NCBI GenBank assembly: GCA_018894105.1
Contig: CM032117.1
Location: forward strand, 585,501 to 649,500
DNA: 64,000 nucleotides
Direction of reading: 5' to 3'
From: Jacaranda mimosifolia
Lineage: Eukaryota; Streptophyta; Magnoliopsida; Lamiales; Bignoniaceae
Shown here piece after piece: positions 37,255-49,600 of this stretch (the stretch's first letter is position 1; each line of letters starts with the position of its first letter). Position numbers and translations under genes: made by a program. The notes under the pieces are model-generated. The model was not told where the DNA came from. It saw nothing but the letters and a program-made list of their open reading frames with translations, and made no database searches.

Positions 37255-39065
37255 ATCTTATCTTAGCGTTTCCAAGATGACTATTTGCAAAGAATAATTC
37301 TCAAACATATCCGGATACTTACTAGTAGCTGTTGTCGAAAAGTAATATCCCTAGAAGGGCGGCAAAAGCAAGAAAACTACGTTCCTGGGGATTTCGTAGC
37401 TCTTGAAACATTCTAAGTTTACCTTCATTCTTTCCCTTGTCAAGACCACATATACACATGGAGACCTCAATGAGTGCATTGTTCCTATTGTTGATTTTGA
37501 TATAGCCATATAGAAGGATTGAAGTCCCAAATTACAGTCCTATCCTAATGTCAAAGGAAACATGTTGAATCAGGTCTATCTGACTTCTTTCTCTGATTCT
37601 ATTCCAGAAACAGTGTTGCATATATTTCACCAGTTCAGATGGTGATTTGCCTGATTAGCAGCAACCAATATGGAAAGGGGTTGAAAGCAATACTATGAGT
37701 AGACATCCATAAAGGATTGCCAAAATCTAGATCAGCCTATAAGAAAACGAATGACAACTATAATCTAACTTGAAGCAGAAAATGGTCCAGCCTGGAGAAA
37801 TAAAGAAGGTGGGAAGTTAAAAAATGTTATGGTGGATATGTACAGATTGCCAAACACCTTTTTGTCCTTGTTAGTTAGTTCAAAATGAAAAACCCCATAA
37901 AAATTTAGTACCTAATCTACATCACTAACTAAAAATCTTGATTCTAAGTATATATATTAATGCAATACTTTAGACAGTCAAGAATTGATTCCAGGGAAAA
38001 AGGTAACAGCTGGTACATTTTCTAATGTCTGTATTTACTGGTAAAATGTTACTATATTGAGAGGGGTCAATTTGGAACTATGCTTGACATCAGAAAATCT
38101 AAGGGGAATGATTGTTTTAGGAGGAAGAGTGCAATTAGTGGCTAATGAGTTGTTAGACCCCATAAGTGAAAAAAGCAGCAGACAGGCATACAATCAAAGA
38201 AAAGCAAGTAGACATCTAGGATTAATGGCAATATCTTTCCAAATCACCATAAAAAGGATAAACAAAAAAAAGGGTGTCAAAATATTAGTGGGATGATGGT
38301 TAAGTGATGGGATGTGAGTAAAAGATATGGCCCTACTTCCTGGATTTACAAGAACATGTTAATTTAATTATCTTGTGTGTTGACTGCTACATCACTACAT
38401 CAGTATTGTCCTTTTAATGTGACATGAGTAATGTAGCATCTGAAATTTAAAGGTTTTCAGGAATCTGCTAACTTTGTACTATGACGAATAATAGATAATC
38501 TTTAAATCTAACCATGAAACTATGTAATTCTAACACTTGGTTCCACTGTTTTCCTTATGTATTAGGTTAGGTTTTATATCTCGGCCATTAACATTTCTTA
38601 AATCCAATACTCACATGTTTGTTTGATATAAGTTTGGGAATTTTTCTCTTGATAAGATGATCTAGTTGAGTCGAACTTTTAGTTTGAGTCGAATGTCTCT
38701 AATCTAAGTCATGAAATCAAAAATGAATTAGGGTTGCTAGTTCTCAATAAAAGCTATCCGATCCTCAAATCAGTTAAAGAAATAGAAGGTAAAAAAGTTG
38801 AAGAAGGGTAAATGTAGTAAAAATAGATAAAAGTATAAATGTACACTCGTAAAGTGTGATGATAAAAGTATTTATAAATGTCGTCACTTGACACATTTTT
38901 ATGATTGATATTATTTTTTCTGAATTAAAACTCGACAATTATCTTTAATGGATCATGAGTTAGCACAAATCAAATAGAATTGAAATAACTTCAAGATTCT
39001 AGAATAGTACTCCACCAATACTTATATAAAATTTGAAATACCATTTAAGCTTTACTCTTTTGAGT
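37255..39065. other. Intergenic, nothing recognised
   Basis: AT-rich sequence without recognisable genes, splice-compatible exons or terminal repeats. A 79-codon ORF at 38057-38296 lacks an ATG start and family features. Confidence 0.35.
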
Positions 39066-39795
39066 AAGTTTTTGAAAATTGGACTGGATCGGTTGATGAT
39101 CGGAGGCCAATCCGATTCGATTGAAGCATAAAAATTGACAGTGGTCAAAATCAATCAAAATCGGTCAAAATCAATTAAATTGGTCAAAATTGGTTGAAAA
39201 CCGATCAAAATCTGACTGGTTCAACCGGTTCATTTTGTTTTTTAATTTTAAATTTTTTAAAAAAGAAAATAGAAATTATGAGTTAAAAATAATGATTAAA
39301 GATTTTGGACATGTAATTTGTTGAAATATGAATTTATTTTTTTGAAATTTAATAAATTGGTAATTATATGTGAATGCTTATGTTTAATTTTTTTTTTTCG
39401 TTTAATCTTTCTTAGATTATGTTGAATATTTAGCATAGAAAATTTTATTTTTACTTAGAGTTGAAGCATGAAACGAATAATTGCTTAAAATAATATGAAA
39501 TATTATTTTTTATTTATTTTTAATTGACTAATTGTGAAATAGTATTATTTTCTAAAAAACGTACTTCGAAATAAGTAAGTTGAAATTTTTTTCAAATAAT
39601 ATTCTTTCTATATCAATTGAAAGTTTTATTTTTTGGTAATATTAAAATATTATATATATTTATAAAATTAAATATAATTCTTATGTCATTATTACGTTAC
39701 ACTAATTCAATCAGTGAACGAATCGATTGATCCGATGGAACCAATAATAAGTAATATTACCAGTTCATTCTCCGATCCGATTTTAAAAACATTGC
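39066..39795. mobile_element. hAT-like non-autonomous element
   Basis: Ends aagtttttgaaaattgga and, on the other strand, gcaatgtttttaaaatcgga pair imperfectly. Subterminal clusters of ccgattcgatt and tcgattgatccgatgg flank an AT-rich core. Flanks ttttgagt (39058-39065) and ttttcagt (39796-39803) form an 8-bp duplication with one mismatch. Tandem tcaaaatcggtcaaaatcaa words occur near 39145-39210. No coding capacity. Confidence 0.55.
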
Positions 39796-40527
39796 TTTTC
39801 AGTATTACCAAGGTTTGTAGTGGGAAACGATATACACGTTATGTGCCGTTTTGCTGATAAATGCAGTGATCATGGTGACGCAGTTCTCTTTTACCACTCT
39901 CTTCTATTATTGATTCAATGCATCATGATTAAGAGATCTTTGAAATCTAAACATAGGACAAACTGCCCAATTAATCAAGAAAATGACAACCATTAAAGAT
40001 AATTTGGGAGTCTAATCATTCGGAGAAACATAGAATCCAATCCCGAGTTCAGTGCTGCTTGTTTTTCCACAAAACTATTATGCAGGTAAGCAAGCCAGGA
40101 TTGTAGTAAGAAACAAATTTCTGGAAAATTACATTTTCAGTCCCCAATGTTTTCCATTAAAACGGATTTAGTCCTCCATGTTTCAATTATTTGAGCATGG
40201 GTCACTAGGGTTTGTTGGCATGTTGGGGTTAATTCTTGGTGAAAATGCCATCCTTCACCAAATGGATAATTTTCTCGGTGAATTTTAGTTTTTTCCCCTC
40301 AACTGTATATTTGGTATACTTTGCCTAAAAAAAATGATTTATTTTTAAATTTTGATCCTAGTTTGAATATATTTGAGACAATATTGAATTCATAAAACAA
40401 ATAAAAAGATAAATTAACAGGATTTTTCTCGTATTAAGAATCTTTTTGTGAGAGTTTTAGAGAAATTTGGAAAGGGAGGGACCAATGATTTAAAAAAATT
40501 AATTTCATTCATAATACTTATATTAGC

Positions 40528-40630
40528 TTTTTTTTTTTAAATGAATACGCACACTAGGAGTTCGATAGATTTCAACTCACGGCCTCACAATTTATGCGAA
40601 AGACCTTTGCTATTAGGTCAAAAACCTCTT
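40528..40630 (-). mobile_element. Diverged SINE-like element
   Basis: On the minus strand a roughly 100-base unit ends in a poly-A run (plus strand T run from about 40528) and includes a degenerate B-box-like gagttgaaatct. Flanks cttatattag and cttataattag may be a target duplication. It resembles the two better copies at 43331 and 44700, but weakly. Confidence 0.35.
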
Positions 40631-41013
40631 AACTTATAATTAGTTGTTGAGCAATTAATTTACCAAAATTATTTTTTTCCGATAGTGCACTAAGTATGAA
40701 ATTTGATGTTCTATTTGTAGTTGGTCTAATTTCACTTTATTGTATTATAAAAGAAGGGTAAGTTAACAAATAGGTTATAGTTTTCATATTTAGGGGGAGG
40801 AAAGTGTATATTTTCGCAAGTTAAGAGAGCAAAATAATAGTGAATTTTATAATTGAGGGGAGCAAAATGAAATATTTAGTTTATTTATTATATCACATGC
40901 AAAGTTATATTTCTATGCCCACCTTATCCAAAATTCTGATACAGTCCCTACACCAAATCATGTAAACAATTATACAACATAGATAACGCGCCTCTACATA
41001 CCAATCGTACTTA

Positions 41014-41370
41014 GAGGGTGTTTGGGCGAGCTTATAACTTTATAAGATATGAAAAAATGTTTGTAATTTTTTTTAAGAAATAATTTATAAGCTCCTAAAA
41101 TAAAATATTAAGAGCTTATAAGTTCTTTTTAAAAAAGTAAGAAGTACTTAACTTATTTCTAAAATATCAAAAAGTTCCCTTATTTTTTGTCAATTTAATT
41201 ATAAAATTATCATTACTAACATTTTATAAACTCCAATATCTTATTTTATCCAAACGCTTTAAGAACTTTTTTTTTTTAAAAAAAGATATAGCATCTTATA
41301 AATTTCAAAAATATTTTATAAGATGTAAGAATTTATAAGACCTTTTAGCTAAGTTTAGCCAAACACCCTC
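41014..41370. mobile_element. Tourist-like MITE with TTA target duplication
   Basis: Left end gagggtgtttggg and right end gccaaacaccctc are inverted repeats flanked by TTA at 41011-41013 and 41371-41373. Interior is AT-rich and itself self-complementary (gagcttataa / ttataagctc). Size 357 bp, no ORF. Most of it was copied again in the tandem duplication that follows. Confidence 0.7.
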
Positions 41371-42032
41371 TTAGTCAGGCGATTACTGTTTTCTTTTTTC
41401 TTTTTACTATGCTATGCTAATATCGTCTTCTTCGTTCACTATAATTTTTGTTTTCTATTTTTACTTCATTCACATTTTTTTTTTTTGACTTTATAATTTG
41501 TTCTTTTTTATATTAATTAGTTTGTTAATTACGAAGACTACAAACAAAAAATGTTTGTAATTTTTTTTAAGAAATAATTTATAAGCTCCTAAAATAAAAT
41601 ATTAAGAGCTTATAAGTTCTTTTTAAAAAAGTAAGAAGTACTTAACTTATTTCTAAAATATCAAAAAGTTCCCTTATTTTTTGTCAATTTAATTATAAAA
41701 TTATCATTACTAACATTTTATAAACTCCAATATCTTATTTTATCCAAACGCTTTAAGAACTTTTTTTTTTTAAAAAAGATATAGCATCTTATAAGTTTCA
41801 AAAATATTTTATAAGATGTAAGAATTTATAAGACCTTTTAGCTAAGTTTAGCCAAACACCCTCTTAGTCAGGCGATTACTGTTTTCTTTTTTCTTTTTAC
41901 TATGCTATGCTAATATCGTCTTCTTCGTTCACTATAATTTTTGTTTTCTATTTTTACTTCATTCACATTTTTTTTTTGACTTTATAATTTGTTCTTTTTT
42001 ATATTAATTAGTTTGTTAATTACGAAGACTAC
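41052..42032. repeat. Tandem direct duplication of about 494 bp
   Basis: 41057-41541 and 41551-42032 are almost identical direct copies, differing mainly in homopolymer lengths. The unit contains the MITE without its first 40 or so bases plus about 170 bp of downstream flank. The word aaaaaatg occurs at the start of copy 1, at the junction and just after copy 2, suggesting a microhomology-mediated event after MITE insertion. Confidence 0.85.
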
Positions 42033-43320
42033 TTAAAAAATGACTTTTGGCATTTGTTTCCTTTGTCCTTCAAAAAAAAAAAAAAACACTTTGATAGCCC
42101 CATGGCTAAGGGTATGAAAAAACATAGAAGCTTTTCTTAACTGCTTACATAATCCTTTTTCTTTTTAATAGAAGAGGATTATAATTGATTCCCCAATTAT
42201 TTTTATAGAACTTGAACCTACAATCAATCTGTTCGCGTAGCTTTGTATGCCAATATTAGAGGAAACAAGTGATCCACCACTTTCCATATAAGTCCAATTC
42301 TAAACGAGATATCCTCCAATTGATACTATTGGCTAGGAATATGTAGACACCAATGAAATCATGGAGATTGAGACCCACAGTGATAGGAATTTCAGGACCC
42401 TACAACCCACTACTACATTATGACACCACCAAAAACTTATGCTAAGTATCTTTCTTATCCATTTAAGATGGAGAAATAGTATTTGAAACCAAATAAAAAG
42501 CATAGGATAAAAATTTATAAAAAGAAACTCATGTATTAAATGTAACGCCTTTAGGACTGATTTAACTCGTAGGACAAGACATATGTGGCATGTGTCTATT
42601 TTTTATGACTTGTTTGACTGAATTATTTTTGATTCATGATACTTTGCAATCTAATATAATATTATAAGTTTTTGTGATTTATCGGTCAAGCTGATTTGTT
42701 TATTTTCCAATCAATTCCGCATGACTTGATTAAAAAGCAAATATACTATTTTGCTTGGTAACGTAAAACATAAATTTTGGTTCTTTAAAATGAAAGCAAT
42801 CTTGACTTATTTGATAAATAGATTGAAGGGTATTTTTAAATATTAAATTATTATGCAAAAAAAAAAGAAAAAATATATTGATGTGATGTCGATTAGAACA
42901 ATGTCAGTATATTTGATCCCATATGTCAGAAAATCGACTAGTGGTTGGGTTCAAGTCAAGCCTTTAGGGTATTAGATCAGGAATTTTAGTGGCTCAAATG
43001 ATCATGAGATGAAAAAATAGGACGGTGTTAGATGTAAGTGGGTACCTTCTTATCAATATATATTCATTGGCGGTTAATTGAGAGAATAATATAATTGTTG
43101 ATTGACGTGGCAGCACAATATTCATCCATGCTAGTCTTATAGGATTCTCCATGTGTACTTCTGAACAGTTCAAAATTATCCTCATGAGCCTCAAGTCAGG
43201 TCAAATAATAAGGTGCAGATCCAGAGGGTTATTTAGTCAATTTAAATACTTTGGGAGTATATCTATTTTTTAGTAGTTCTTCCTATATTATGATGGAATA
43301 CTTTGTTTTAAATAAATAAT
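42033..43320. other. Intergenic, nothing recognised
   Basis: AT-rich with poly-A and poly-T tracts. No convincing gene or element ends. Confidence 0.3.
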
Positions 43321-43330
43321 AGATAAATAA

Positions 43331-43432
43331 TTTTTTTTTTAATTTATACACACGCATGTCCGTTCGGACTCGAACTCTTGACCTTCCATATTATATCAGA
43401 GACTTATGTTGTTGGACCACATGCTACTCAAC
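43331..43432 (-). mobile_element. tRNA-derived SINE, copy 1
   Basis: On the minus strand the 102-base unit has an A-box-like tagcatgtggt near its head and a B-box-like agttcgagtcc about 45 bases later, then ends in poly-A. Flanking agataaataa (43321-43330) and agatgaataa (43433-43442) is a 10-bp duplication with one mismatch. Internal pol III boxes, poly-A tail and variable duplication together support a SINE. Confidence 0.65.
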
Positions 43433-43630
43433 AGATGAATAATAGTTGAATACATAAACTTTATTTATTTTTATCCTTCTAGCGCATATATATATATATA
43501 TATAATATTCAATTTTATTCTTGCCGACGAAGCAAACCATCCCTTATAACATTAACATAGGACCACGCCATAAATATTTGACAGTTTGTTGAATCCTCAC
43601 GTTTAACCCTACAAGCACGAAATATTATAC

Positions 43631-43654
43631 CCCCCCCCCCCCCCGGGGGGGGGG
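43631..43654. repeat. Poly-C run joined directly to a poly-G run
   Basis: Fourteen C followed without a gap by ten G, a perfect self-complementary block. It is either a hairpin-forming microsatellite or a join artefact. Confidence 0.9.
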
Positions 43655-43999
43655 TGTTGTCTATAGTTTTATGCATAATATTTGAAATGATTAAAACCTA
43701 TGAAATAAAGAGCAGAGCCCACTCAAAGATGTATCGATCAGCTTTTCCAGTTATCCATTATTTAAATTGACATATGACCTAGAAATATTAAATTGTGATT
43801 GCTGTCAGACTCAATGCTTGCCTCCCAATTGTTGGCAGTGTTGGCACGACACATCCTAGGTCCAATATCACTATCAAACTTTATAATGACATTTTTTTTG
43901 CTTCTACATTTGGTTTAATTACGTATCAAGAAGCCACCCAATTTTTTATTTTTATTTTTATTTAAAAAAACACAATAAATTATTATTATTGATATAACA

Positions 44000-44560
44000 T
44001 AAGAGCATTACAAATTACATCAGTGGTTAAAAATCTTATTTAAAGATAAGGGCAAAGCACTCTTAACAAAGAAATGAGCAGAACTATTAAAGATACGTCT
44101 AACATGAGAAAAAGAACAAAAGTTTGTAAATTGTAGAGGACCTCGAACATCCAAAATTAATGGGCCAATAACAGAATAATTATCACTGTTATCTCGAATC
44201 ACCTGAATCACACCGCCAAGCAATCACCTTCCAATTCAACATTAGGTCAACCAAAATTATGGCAAAGTTGACATGCCTCCTTGATAGCCAAAGCTTCCGT
44301 TGCCTCCGGGGATAGAATAATATGTATAAGTATAACCTTTGAAATCCAAGCCACACAACGGACGCAATCATCCCTTGCTATTAGTCCAACACCAAGTGCT
44401 TTACAATCAAAGAACACAACAGCATCAAAATTCATCTTTATCCTCCCAGATGATGGTTTTAACCAAGTGGTCTGAAAATTGGGTAAATTAGCAGGTGGGA
44501 AGATAGTGAGGTTCTTGTAAGTTTAAAGATGATCTCAAGCAAATTGCACCACATCCAAAG
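44000..44560 (-). pseudogene. Decayed LINE-type RNase H (RVT_3) fragment
   Basis: Minus-strand reading shows WLKPSSGRIKMNFDAVVFF, then LGVGLIARDDCVRCVAW and ATEALAIKEACQLC, the pattern of the RNase H-like domain found at the 3' end of plant non-LTR retrotransposons and derived proteins. After a frameshift near 44240 the similarity resumes with AVIQVIRDNSD-like residues and SHVRRIFNSSAHFFVKSAL. Stops and shifts show it is dead. No reverse transcriptase is nearby. Confidence 0.65.
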
Positions 44561-44699
44561 GAATCCAGTTACATTTATCAAACTTACATCGATTCCAACG
44601 ATGTCAAAGAAGGCACCCAATTTATTGAAAAATCTGAATTATAATAATTTGGAGAAAGAATTCATCTCCATTTCTCGATTATGAGAAATATGGCTTATT

Positions 44700-44811
44700 A
44701 ATTTTTTTTCTTAATATTTACAAGCACACATACGGAGCCCGTTCGAACTTGTACTCCTAATCTTTCATATTATGTGGGAAATTTATGTTGTTGGGCCACA
44801 GGCCACCTGGC
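44700..44811 (-). mobile_element. tRNA-derived SINE, copy 2
   Basis: Same family and orientation as the copy at 43331: A-box-like tggcctgtggcc, then caacaacataaat, and B-box-like agttcgaacgg, with a poly-A tail. Flanks atggcttatt (44690-44699) and atggcttttt (44812-44821) are a 10-bp duplication with one mismatch. Confidence 0.65.
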
Positions 44812-44821
44812 ATGGCTTTTG

Positions 44822-45569
44822 GTCATTTATAGATATTTCTTGTTATCTATAAAGGCAAATTCAAAATTCTTATGGCTTAACTTATTTTATTAATTCATTG
44901 ATAAATTTAATATCTGTACAACTTTTAAATTTCAATAATTTTTTTTTTTATGAGCTAGATTCTTTTCAGATCTGCCATTTGCGTTGCATAAGCATTATGC
45001 AAATATTTTTTAATTAATTATTGAAGTATTTTATGAAGCATTTGAAAAATGCAGTTATTTTAGGACCAACATGCAGCTGCTGACGCATATTCGATAGCGA
45101 GGCCCATGCTTTGTGGCCCAACTAAATCGGTTTGGGTCAAGATGAAAATTATAAAATGGATAAATGTTGGGTACCGTTGGGCCAAAATAGAAACAATATT
45201 GGGCTGTGGCTATTGTAGTTTTACAGAAGGGAGTTAGATATTGTCAAGGTAGATTAAGGATGTAATAAACTCCTCTAAAAAGCCTGTATTATTCGTTAAA
45301 TATAGGATAAAACGAAATTGAGACTGATAAGGAATAGAGATTAACTCTAATTTAATTTTGGTTAAAAATTTCAAACTCACAGCCAAACTCGGGGAAAAAT
45401 AAAATAAATGTCAGAGAGAAATTTCACAGCCTTCTCTGCTTCCGTTTCTCTTTCACAAGTCGGCAAGTCTCAAGTCTCATCCCGAAAATTCAAAAGAAGT
45501 TAATACTGTAACAATTCAAAGCTCCGAGCGCGTAACTTGACCCGTACTCCTCCTTCGATCGGAGCAACA
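44822..45569. other. alpha-SNAP upstream region
   Basis: AT-rich spacer that becomes less so after 45400, where the alpha-SNAP promoter and leader should lie (about 45420-45569). No TATA box stands out. Confidence 0.4.
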
Positions 45570-48292
45570 ATGGGGGAACAGATTGCAAAAGGCGAAGAAT
45601 TCGAGAGGAAAGCGGAGAAGAAAATTAAGGGCTGGGGTTTATTTGGCGCAAAGCATGAGGACGCCGCTGATCTCTACCAAAAAGCCGCCAATTCCTTTAA
45701 ACTCGCCAAATCATGTGAGCATCTCGACTGAGATTATCAGCTTTTGTCTTTCTTTCTCATGCAATTAGTTGATATTTTATATGTAAGTTAATCATGTGTT
45801 TTAACTGAAACTCTGCAGTGTTTATGCTGATTTTTTATTTAAAAAACAAAAAACAAAAAAACTGTGGTTATACCTTTCGTTTATCATACTCAAAGGTTAC
45901 TTTGATTTAATCAGAGTTTTCAATGTCTGGATTTGCACAACCGATTGCGTAGCCTAAGTATTATTTCACATCTGAAGAACTTGGAATCGAACTTTGAGGT
46001 GGTGGATAAAATACAAATGGCTTAACTGAACGAAGTGCTTGCTGTTTTTAGCTTCCTTTGATTTGATGTAATGCATATGTGCTGTAGTAAGCATACACTG
46101 CGATAATTATTATGGTTCTGTTGCTCTTCAGGGGACAGAGCTGCAATAGTCTATATCAAATTGGCCAACTGTAATTTAAAGGTTCGTGATTGTTTGTTCA
46201 ACTTTTTTAATTATGTTCATGTGACTGAGCTGTGGAAATGATGTCAATAACTTAAATCATTGCAGTCGGGCAGCAAGCATGAAGCTGCAAGTGCTTATGT
46301 GGATGCCGCAAATTGCTACAAGAAAACTTCTGCCAAACGTATGTATTGTGTTGATCTGATTTTGATTCTCGAATTATTGACTTAACATAATGGAAAATAG
46401 AAGAGAATTGTTAATCTTGTGCACATGGAAGTTAGCCTGTGAAGTGTAGGGTTAATTTGGGTCTGTTCTTTTGCAGAGGCTATATCATGTTTAGATCAAG
46501 CAGTAAATTTATTTATGGAAATAAACAGACTCAACATGGGTGCAAGGTACTGCAAGGTAAAGTATATGCACAAAATATTTCTAATTGAGTATACATAGAT
46601 TGATATTGTTGTAAGCAAACATTGCATAAGGTGTTGTAGAGTATTTTTGTGGAGGCTTTTGTGTGGAGAGCTTCTAAATCTAGACCTTTAAAATGGTGGC
46701 TGACTTGGCTTTATTTTTATAGGATATTGGAGAGTTATATGAGCAGGAACAGAATTTTGACCAGGCACTAACATACTTTGAGCGGGCTGCTGACCTTTAT
46801 CAGACTGAGGAGGTTACCACATCTGCAAGTCAGTGCAGGCAAAAGGTTGCACAATTTTCTGCTCAATCAGGAAAGTGAGTAACCCTTGTTATTGTTCTCT
46901 TTTGTTTTTGATTCGTTCCTTAAAGTGTTGGAGTGATTGATTTGACAAAGGAGAAAAACCAGCATGTTCTGAAGTTTCGAGCATTAGGAAATAAAATTAG
47001 AGGACATATTTGAGTAGGATGTCGCTTTTAGTAATCAGCTATACTATCTGAATCATTAAATTATGTGAATCCATATTTATTTGGAGATGACACTATTTTC
47101 TTTTTTTGAATTAGTTACCAAAAGGCAATTGAGATATATGAAGAGATAGCTCGCTACTCTCTGAACAATAACTTACTGAAGTATGGAGCTAGAGGACATC
47201 TTCTTAATGCTGGAATCTGCCAATTATGTAAAGGAGATGTTGTAGCAATAAACAATGCACTAGAAAAATATCAGGTAAGTTTTTCTTCATCATTAATTTA
47301 AGTTTTGCTTAATACTGCCAGTTGTCACAACATTTTCCACTGCCGATGCAGGACTTGGATCCTACATTTTCAAGAACTCGGGAGTGCAAGCTATTAGCTG
47401 TAAGTGGCTACTTGTGTTCTAGATTTTGTAGCACTTTTATCACAGATTTGCAATATGCATGTCATACTGAGCAGTCTAGTTTTATCTTTAATACTGAGGA
47501 TTTAGATGTCCTCAGATGCTCAGCCATTTTTATCAATATTTAATATCTTCAACGTGTCCCTCAAGTGCAGGGTGTATTTCTTCTTGTAGCTAGCATGTGG
47601 ATTTATACACACACACAAACACATGCACACCCCATAAAAGGGTGGTGGTAAAATTCAAACTCAAGACCTTGTGCTTGGCCTGATTCAGATACTGTATTTG
47701 AATGATCATCTCATCAAAAAGTTTAAATTATAGAGAGGAAAATCACTTGCTATTTAATATCTTTAACAAGAAGCATGTTGTGTGTTTATCAGGATTTGGC
47801 TACTGCATTTGATGAGGAAGATGCAGCAAAATTTACTCTTGCAGTCAAGGAGTTTGATAGCATGAGCAAACTGGTAAATTTATTTTGCTATTTGATTTGT
47901 ATTTCATTTGCTGAATTTAAGGATCCCCAGCAAAGTTGTTGCTGTCACCCTCAGATTATGATATTTAAGTTTCACCAAGTCATAGAATGCTTTTCCTAGA
48001 CTTGGATAAAACCCAGCAACAAAGGATTCTACTGAATTTTGAATGCTATTCCTCCATGGAACATAAAAATTTCCCTCTGCCTGAAGAATTGTGCCTCTTT
48101 CAACTGCAACTGAATCACATTCTATCTTTGTCACTAGTGCATAGAATGAACTGGCACATATCCAACTGTGAAGCCATAGAATGTTAGTCTAAGTTGCATA
48201 TTATTCCACAGGATGCCTGGAGGACCACACTCCTCTTGAGGGTGAAGGAAAATATAAAGGCGAAAGAACTCGAGGATGATGATCTGACCTGA
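45570..48292 (+). CDS. ASNAP: Alpha-soluble NSF attachment protein (alpha-SNAP)
   Basis: Alpha-SNAP binds post-fusion SNARE complexes and recruits the NSF ATPase, which pulls them apart for reuse. It acts on the cytosolic face of secretory membranes. Nine exons: 45570-45714, 46132-46181, 46266-46338, 46477-46556, 46723-46874, 47115-47274, 47352-47399, 47793-47873, 48212-48292. They join to 289 aa, the normal plant length. N-terminal [22 protein letters not shown] includes the membrane-contacting loop; TPR-like helical hairpins follow ([53 protein letters not shown]). The C-terminus ends in LEDDDLT, the acidic tail with a penultimate Leu needed to stimulate NSF. No missing key parts seen. Intron 7 holds a CA microsatellite and repeat-like debris around 47600-47700. 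Confidence 0.96.
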
Positions 48293-49458
48293 GGCAAATG
48301 CTGGGATTTTTGGCTTGGACCTCGTTGCTCCCAGCAAAAAAATATTGATTATAATTGGACCACAATTAGTGCTACAAGTTCTATACTATTGTGTATCTAT
48401 GATCTATACAGAAGCCCTGTGCAAATATTTGTAGCTGATAAAGTTGGTAAACTCTCTATGCACACTTGTAATTTTTTTGATTGGTATTATCTTTATTGTA
48501 TATCACTCTGAAGATCCTTTTGTGGAATAAAGCTATGCTACTGCTTTCTTTTACGTCTCACTTTGGTTAGTTAAAAATGATCAAATGACCCTAGAAGCCA
48601 TTATCTAAATATTATACAAATGAATATAAGTCGTCTATTTCTTTCTGCGAGTTTATTGTTCTGGTTTTTCTGCTGGGCATCTCTCTTGTTTGAATTCAGC
48701 TGCAACGCTCCTCCATCATTTCTTTATTAATTGACGCAGCTCTAATTTTGTCCCGACCACTGTCCTATTCATAGAAACTAAAAAGATTCGAACCAGCTGA
48801 ATTAATTAACTTCTCCAATGGTTGCTAATTCGTGGCTTCCCCTTGCACTTATTTCAGATTCATTGCCGCCTTTCCAAAAATAATAATAACCACCCATTTC
48901 AAGATTGTGCTAATCTTTTTATTCTTCTTTATTACCAACTTTTTTTTTTTTTATAAACGGCAAATTCAGAGCAAATGGAGTTTACAAGGGGAAGCCCCCA
49001 TTACAAAAAAAAGACAAAGGAAGATCATTAACATTACAAAAACCAACAAAATCAGAGGATTTAGCTCAAGCTGCCTGATTATAAGCTACTACGTTCGCCA
49101 ATTTAGGACAAATCTGAACTTCCTTCTTTAAAAAACAAAGTGAAAATTACCCTAATTGCAATAACAAGAGAACAGATAATACTTAAATTTAATTTTCAAT
49201 TAATTATTTTTATAAAATAATATTAAATATACTTTATATGTATTTATAAAATGAAATGAAGGATAAAAAATAAAAGCTAAAATATAAATTAAAATAGATA
49301 ATTTTTTTATAAAGTAAAATATAAATTAAAATAAAAAAATCAGAACAACAAAATAATGAAGCGATTATTCAATATTATTATGTAATTAACCAATCAAAAA
49401 TATTCATTAACAAAACAAATAGGACACCGCACCAACGGACACCAACAAAAAACGCAAT
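48293..49458. other. Spacer between alpha-SNAP and ligase
   Basis: Begins with the alpha-SNAP 3' region (an aataaa word near 48526), then AT-rich sequence. An ORF at 48832-49131 lacks ATG-based support and family features. No mobile element recognised. Confidence 0.4.
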
Positions 49459-49494
49459 CCCCCCGCCCCCGCCCCCACCCCCACCCCCACCCCC
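49459..49494. repeat. Six C5-C6 runs with single-base spacers in the ligase promoter
   Basis: Six runs of five or six C separated by single G or A, about 107-142 bases before the ligase ATG. The opposite strand is a textbook G-quadruplex motif and this strand could form an i-motif. Confidence 0.85.
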
Positions 49495-49600
49495 GTGCTC
49501 ACTGCCGGCCAATATTGATATATGTTTCTTTTCCAGCTCCGGTTAGTCCACTCCGAACGCACTCGACGCATGTAGCAGACACCAAATATTCTCAACTCCA

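Noticed and set aside
38057..38296. 79-codon plus-strand ORF
   Set aside because: Starts with a non-ATG codon and shows no family motifs.
40120..40890. Possible Mutator-like element with ttttcagtcccc and aggggagcaaaat ends
   Set aside because: The words resemble common plant repeats, but I could not pair the ends or find a target-site duplication.
47600..47720. Possible SINE in alpha-SNAP intron 7
   Set aside because: It has CA repeats and a B-box-like aagtctt/gagttt context, but no clear A box, tail or target duplication.
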